Positions 60,652-64,000 of a stretch of 64,000 nucleotides of DNA are shown piece by piece. The notes below the pieces were generated by a model. The model saw nothing but the letters and a program-made list of their open reading frames with translations, searched no databases and was not told the DNA's origin. The stretch's first letter is position 1. Every line of letters starts with the position of its first letter. Source of the DNA: 66-474 sp035249175 (lineage in GTDB: Bacteria; Pseudomonadota; Gammaproteobacteria; Xanthomonadales; Rhodanobacteraceae); contig DATFGT010000013.1 of assembly GCA_035249175.1 (NCBI GenBank), positions 11,180 through 75,179 of the forward strand, read 5' to 3'. The translations under genes were made by a program, and so were the position numbers.

Positions 60652-60900
60652 ATGATCGACGTGCACTCCATAGACCAACTCGCGCATCGGCTGACTACCC
60701 TGGTTCCTCCGGGACTGGCGCAGGCGCGGGACGACATGGAAGCCAATTTTCGGGATGTGCTGGCGCATGGATTGCGCCGCCTCGACCTTGTTACCCGCGA
60801 GGAATTCGACGCCCAGCGCGCGGTGCTGGAGCGAACCCGCGAACAGGTCGCGCTGCTGGAAAAGCACGTGGCCGAGCTGGAAACCAGGCGGAACGCGTAA
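60652..60900 (+). CDS. ubiK: Ubiquinone biosynthesis accessory factor UbiK
   Basis: A BMFP-family protein of 82 residues (formerly YqiC). The first half is helical with MEANFRDVLAHGLRRLDLVTREEFD, the second a trimeric coiled coil, AQRAVLERTREQVALLEKH. It helps ubiquinone synthesis enzymes at the membrane. It lies 72 bases before comM, a common pairing in this group. Confidence 0.88.
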   Translation: MIDVHSIDQLAHRLTTLVPPGLAQARDDMEANFRDVLAHGLRRLDLVTREEFDAQRAVLERTREQVALLEKHVAELETRRNA

Positions 60901-60972
60901 CGCGGCACAGCGGCTTCTTTCAATGCGACGCCGGCTGCGCAAGCCGGTGTCATTCGTTGGAGGGGCCGCCCG

Positions 60973-62475
60973 ATGAGCCTTGCCGTTGCACTCACCCGAG
61001 CCTCCGAAGGCGTCGCCGCGCCACTGGTCACGGTGGAAGTGCATCTGTCCGGCGGCCTGCCCGGCACCTCCATTGTCGGCCTGCCCGAAGCCGCGGTACG
61101 CGAGGCGCGCGACCGCGTTCGCGTCGCGATCCAGAACACCCAATTCGAATATCCCAACCGCCGCGTCACCGTGAACCTCGCACCGGCCGAATTGCCGAAA
61201 GACGGCGGACGCTTCGATCTCGCGATCGCGCTCGGCATCCTCGCCGCGGGTGGCCAGGTGCCGCAGGAAGCCTTGAAGGGTTGCGAATTCCTCGGCGAAC
61301 TGGCGCTGTCCGGTGAATTGCGTCCGGTGCCCGGCGTGTTGCCTGCGTTGCTGCGCGCGCGTCGCGGCAAGCGTTGCGTGATCGTGCCCTCGGGCAATGC
61401 GAACGAAGCGGCATTGCTCGACGACGTGGACGTGCGCGTCGCACGCACGCTGGCGGAAGTCTGCGCGCACCTGCGCGGCATGGATGCGCTGCCCGCGCCT
61501 GCGGCTGACGCCACGCAAACCGACACCGGCCACGTTCCGGATCTCGCCGACGTGCGCGGCCAGTTGCACGCGCGGCGCGCACTGGAGATCGCCGCGGCCG
61601 GCGGTCATCACCTGCTGATGATCGGCCCGCCCGGCACCGGCAAATCCATGCTGGCGCAGCGCCTGCCCGGCATCATGCCACCGATGACCGACGCCGAAGC
61701 GATCGAAGCCTGCGCGGTGCGCTCGGTCGCCAACGAACCTTTCGACGTACGCGGCTGGCGGCAGCGTCCCTACCGTGCGCCGCACCACACCGCGTCCGGC
61801 GTCGCGCTGGTCGGCGGCGGCTCGCATCCCCGGCCGGGCGAAATCTCGCTGGCGCACCACGGCGTGCTGTTTCTCGACGAACTGCCGGAGTTCGATCGCC
61901 GCGTGCTGGAAGTGTTGCGTGAACCGATGGAATCCGGCCGCATCGTGATTTCGCGCGCCGCGCGCCAGGCGGAATTTCCCGCACGCTTCCAGCTTGTCGC
62001 CGCGATGAACCCGTGTCCGTGCGGTTACGCCGGCGATGCGAATGGCCGCTGCCATTGCACGCCCGACGCGATCGCGCGCTACCGCGGCCGCATCTCCGGT
62101 CCGCTGCTCGACCGGATCGACATCATCAGCGACGTGCCGCGCATGCCATTGACGGAACTCAACGTCAAGCGCGGCGCGCATGATGAAGACTCCGCCAGCG
62201 TGCGCGCACGCGTCATCGCCGCGCGCAACATCGCGATGCAACGCGCCGGCAAACCCAACGCCACGCTCGCCGTACGCGAAATCGAGCGCGACTGTGCGCT
62301 CGGTGACGCCGAACGGACGCTGCTGGAACGCGCGATGGAAAAACTCTCGCTGTCCGCACGCGCCTATCATCGCGTGCTGCGTGTCGCCCGCACCATCGCC
62401 GACCTCGCCGGCAGCGAACGCATCGCCCGCGAACACCTGGCCGAAGCGGTGCAGTACCGCCGCGGACATTCGTAG
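60973..62475 (+). CDS. comM: YifB/ComM family Mg-chelatase-like AAA ATPase
   Basis: A hexameric helicase that promotes branch migration during natural transformation. The 500 residues include an N-terminal Lon-substrate-like domain (GGLPGTSIVGLPEAAVREARD), Walker A MIGPPGTGKSMLAQRLPGI, RPYRAPHHTAS, Walker B LFLDELPEF, and the C-terminal motif LSARAYHRVLRVARTIADL. A Cys4-like cluster lies in MNPCPCGYAGDANGRCHC. Together with dprA it suggests the organism can be naturally competent. Confidence 0.94.
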   Translation: MSLAVALTRASEGVAAPLVTVEVHLSGGLPGTSIVGLPEAAVREARDRVRVAIQNTQFEYPNRRVTVNLAPAELPKDGGRFDLAIALGILAAGGQVPQEALKGCEFLGELALSGELRPVPGVLPALLRARRGKRCVIVPSGNANEAALLDDVDVRVARTLAEVCAHLRGMDALPAPAADATQTDTGHVPDLADVRGQLHARRALEIAAAGGHHLLMIGPPGTGKSMLAQRLPGIMPPMTDAEAIEACAVRSVANEPFDVRGWRQRPYRAPHHTASGVALVGGGSHPRPGEISLAHHGVLFLDELPEFDRRVLEVLREPMESGRIVISRAARQAEFPARFQLVAAMNPCPCGYAGDANGRCHCTPDAIARYRGRISGPLLDRIDIISDVPRMPLTELNVKRGAHDEDSASVRARVIAARNIAMQRAGKPNATLAVREIERDCALGDAERTLLERAMEKLSLSARAYHRVLRVARTIADLAGSERIAREHLAEAVQYRRGHS

Positions 62476-62518
62476 AACACGCGAACGATCCTGAGCACCT
62501 TCATCAATGGCCTTGGAA

Positions 62519-62570
62519 CTCGTCATTCCGGACACGACGCAGTCGTGATCCGGAACCCAGCGACTTTCGA
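62519..62570 (+). repeat. Family B palindrome, left end of the GIY-YIG unit
   Basis: CTCGTCATTCCGGA at 62519-62532, then CGACGCAGTCG and ATCCGGAACCCAGCGACTTTCG. The internal hairpin is TTCCGGA...TCCGGAA. It lies straight after the comM stop and 18 bases before the nuclease start. Confidence 0.9.
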
Positions 62571-62587
62571 CCCAGAAGGTTTTTGCA

Positions 62588-62890
62588 ATGCCATCACCCG
62601 ATTTCCAGCCTTGCGTCTACATTATGGCGAGCGGACGCAACGGCACGCTGTACGTAGGCGTGACATCCATGTTGCTCAAACGTGTGCACGAACACAAAAC
62701 TGGCGCCGTCAGCGGATTCACCCGTCACTACCACGTGCATCAACTCGTGTGGTTCGAGCAACACGCAACGATGCAAATCGCGATAGCGCGCGAGAAGGCG
62801 ATCAAGGGATGGAAACGCAAGTGGAAACTCGAACTGATCCAGAAGCAAAACCCGTACTGGCACGATCTGTACGACGCGCTGCTTGATTGA
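62588..62890 (+). CDS. Small GIY-YIG nuclease (URI/UPF0213 type)
   Basis: A stand-alone endonuclease domain of 100 residues. The GIY-YIG signature is spread over CVYIMASGRNGTLYVGVTS, where VYI and YVG stand for GIY and YIG. The catalytic Arg is in LLKRVHEHKTG and the metal-binding Glu in AIAREKAIKGWKR. Such small domains are often present in several copies per genome and near palindromic repeats. Here the gene is bracketed by inverted family B palindromes. It could be a repair nuclease, but the brackets suggest a role in mobilising them. That role is an inference. Confidence 0.88.
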   Translation: MPSPDFQPCVYIMASGRNGTLYVGVTSMLLKRVHEHKTGAVSGFTRHYHVHQLVWFEQHATMQIAIAREKAIKGWKRKWKLELIQKQNPYWHDLYDALLD

Positions 62891-62925
62891 AGCGCCGCGC
62901 AGGCGTTTCACATTTTGCGAAAACG

Positions 62926-62974
62926 GAAGTCACTGGGTTCCGGATCGCCGCTACGCGGCGTCCGGAATGACGAG
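62926..62974 (-). repeat. Family B palindrome, right end of the GIY-YIG unit
   Basis: AAGTCACTGGGTTCCGG...TCCGGAATGACGAG; the last 14 bases (62961-62974) are the exact inverse complement of 62519-62532. It lies 35 bases after the nuclease stop. Confidence 0.9.
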
Positions 62975-63048
62975 AGTTTTTTGCCATTCCCGTACGAAGT
63001 AATTGATTCACCTCTTTGTGCAGGTCTTTTGTGCAGGTCCCCAAATTG

Positions 63049-63096
63049 TCGTCATTCCGGACGCGACGCAGTCGCGATCCGGAACCCAGTGACTTT
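63049..63096 (+). repeat. Third family B palindrome beyond the GIY-YIG unit
   Basis: TCGTCATTCCGGACGCGACGC, then GTCGCGATCCGGAACCCAG and TGACTTTG. It has the same orientation as the left end of the unit, so a second, larger bracket (62926 to 63096) also exists. The gap 62891-63124 holds only these repeats. Confidence 0.88.
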
Positions 63097-63124
63097 GTTT
63101 TGGAGCCGGACGATGCGGAAGCGA

Positions 63125-64000
63125 TCATGCGTCGTCCCACACCTTGTGCGCCGGGTCGAACTCGACCGTCACGCGTTCCTGAGCGCGCACGCCGAAGCCG
63201 CACACGGCCAGCGGGCCTTCGGCCATGGGTTCCAGGCCGAAGGCCTGCTCGATTTCGACTTCGTTGATCGCGGCGGTGATGAACGCGCCGAGGTTCATCT
63301 CGGTGGCGGCCAGGTACATCGCCTGCGACAGGTGCCCGGCATCCAGTATCACCGCGCGATATGCCTTGGCGTGGTTGCGGTATTTCCAGAAATTGCGCTC
63401 GAAGCGCGACACCAGCGCGATCTGCAGCGGCGCCCCGGCGTAGTACGCCTGCGCGGCGACGAAACGGCGCGCCAGCGACGCGGCGGCTTCCGCATCCAGT
63501 TCGCGCAGCGGTTCCAGCGCGTGCGCGACCGGATGGTAGTGATACAACCCCGCCGGCACGCCCTCGACACGCTGCACCAGCAGATATGCTTCGATCGCGT
63601 GCAGGCCGCCCGCCGACGGCACGCCCTTCTTCAGCAGTTGCACGCCGGGCGCGTAATCGCTGACCGCGCGCGCACCGAACGCGCGATACAGCACCGCGGA
63701 AAATGCATCGAACGACAACGGCGCGGGATCGTAATTGCGGCAGGTGACGCGCCGCTCCATCAACGCATCCAGCGGCGACGGCAACGGCTTTTCCAGCGGC
63801 AGGCGCGAGGTCACCGGCGCGCGTTCGGGCACAACCGGCAACGCCGGACCCAGGCGTTCCAGGAAAGTCTGCGGACTGGCTTCGGAGAAAAGCCGCTCGG
63901 CTTCCTCGGTGTCGACGTCGCGCCAGCGGGTATGACGATGCGCGATGGCGGGCAACCCGCGCCAGTGCACCGCGCGCGCCGCATCGTCGGCTTGCGCGAA
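63125..64000 (-). CDS. SagB-type nitroreductase-like dehydrogenase (partial, N-terminus beyond window end)
   Basis: At least 291 residues of an FMN-dependent dehydrogenase; the reading frame stays open to the window edge, so the start lies outside. The core has CRNYDPAPLSFDAFSAVLYRAFG, the FMN-binding PSAGGLHAIEAYLLVQ, LYHYHPVAHALEPL, a YRNHAKAYRAVILDAGHLSQ segment and a C-terminal VCGFGVR. SagB enzymes oxidise azolines to azoles in ribosomal peptide natural products. From memory it resembles the 'putative peptide maturation dehydrogenase' subgroup found in Xanthomonadales. That would put a peptide cassette just outside the window; this is inferred. Confidence 0.85.
   Translation of the reverse strand, partial: FAQADDAARAVHWRGLPAIAHRHTRWRDVDTEEAERLFSEASPQTFLERLGPALPVVPERAPVTSRLPLEKPLPSPLDALMERRVTCRNYDPAPLSFDAFSAVLYRAFGARAVSDYAPGVQLLKKGVPSAGGLHAIEAYLLVQRVEGVPAGLYHYHPVAHALEPLRELDAEAAASLARRFVAAQAYYAGAPLQIALVSRFERNFWKYRNHAKAYRAVILDAGHLSQAMYLAATEMNLGAFITAAINEVEIEQAFGLEPMAEGPLAVCGFGVRAQERVTVEFDPAHKVWDDA

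Noticed and set aside
60550..62535. Open frame of 661 codons on the minus strand
   Set aside because: Antisense to ubiK and comM, both well supported by family motifs.
62519..63096. CRISPR array
   Set aside because: The three palindromes are in mixed orientation with unequal spacers and a gene between them; they are not direct repeats with uniform spacers.

Overview
The window is a GC-rich (roughly two-thirds G+C) chromosomal segment of a gammaproteobacterium. Gene content and protein character point to the Xanthomonadales (Lysobacterales), most likely the family Rhodanobacteraceae (Rhodanobacter/Dyella-like). This rests on recognised gene families and local gene order (def-fmt-rsmB facing a LysM-dprA-topA-tsaC run, secB-gpsA, rpmB-rpmG, ubiK-comM), not on a database search. 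I see no rRNA, tRNA, CRISPR array, prophage or classical transposase.

Layout. 1-8.7 kb: trpE (cut by the window start), a PdsS/PdsR-like two-component pair, rpe, a DjlA-like co-chaperone with a small cytochrome c, purC and an Mpo1-like membrane protein. 8.7-12.7 kb: a secreted S1/P1 nuclease, gap, a patatin-like phospholipase and a WYL regulator. 12.7-19.9 kb: a molybdopterin oxidoreductase module (catalytic subunit, SLC13 permease, four-cluster Fe-S subunit, DmsC-type anchor) that most resembles quinone-linked sulfite dehydrogenase SoeABC. 20-32 kb: a leftward run of hemC, an MFS-acyltransferase fusion, purD, an adenylate-forming ligase, tsaC, topA, dprA and a LysM protein. 32.3-35 kb: def-fmt-rsmB. 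35.2-45 kb: a surface-glycan locus with two ArnT-like transferases, a tandem pair of paralogous glycosyltransferases, gmd-rmd for GDP-D-rhamnose, a GT2 and a GT9 enzyme and a TPR protein. 45-50.4 kb: SNF2 helicase, gpsA, secB, rpmB, rpmG. 50.6-54.7 kb: a PEP-CTERM protein behind a sigma-54-type promoter, an ABC exporter pair and a fatty acid desaturase. 54.9-58.2 kb: a GldA/GldF/GldG-like ABC operon. 58.4-64 kb: mutM, a DUF1453-like protein, a PII protein, ubiK, comM, a GIY-YIG nuclease and a SagB-type dehydrogenase cut by the window end.

The most unusual content is palindromic DNA. Family A is an intergenic element of about 110-135 bp with a hairpin at each end; I count eight copies, and the stems vary by compensatory changes. 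Family B is a CGTCATTCCGG palindrome that occurs as inverted pairs. One pair brackets the GIY-YIG nuclease gene like an insertion sequence. A gene-less pair sits in frame inside the molybdopterin oxidoreductase gene, and another gene-less pair lies before mutM. A third, unrelated palindrome is duplicated in frame inside the Fe-S subunit of the same enzyme. Together these suggest a mobile palindromic-element system, possibly moved by GIY-YIG nucleases, that the host tolerates even inside a respiratory complex. This is inference from sequence layout alone.
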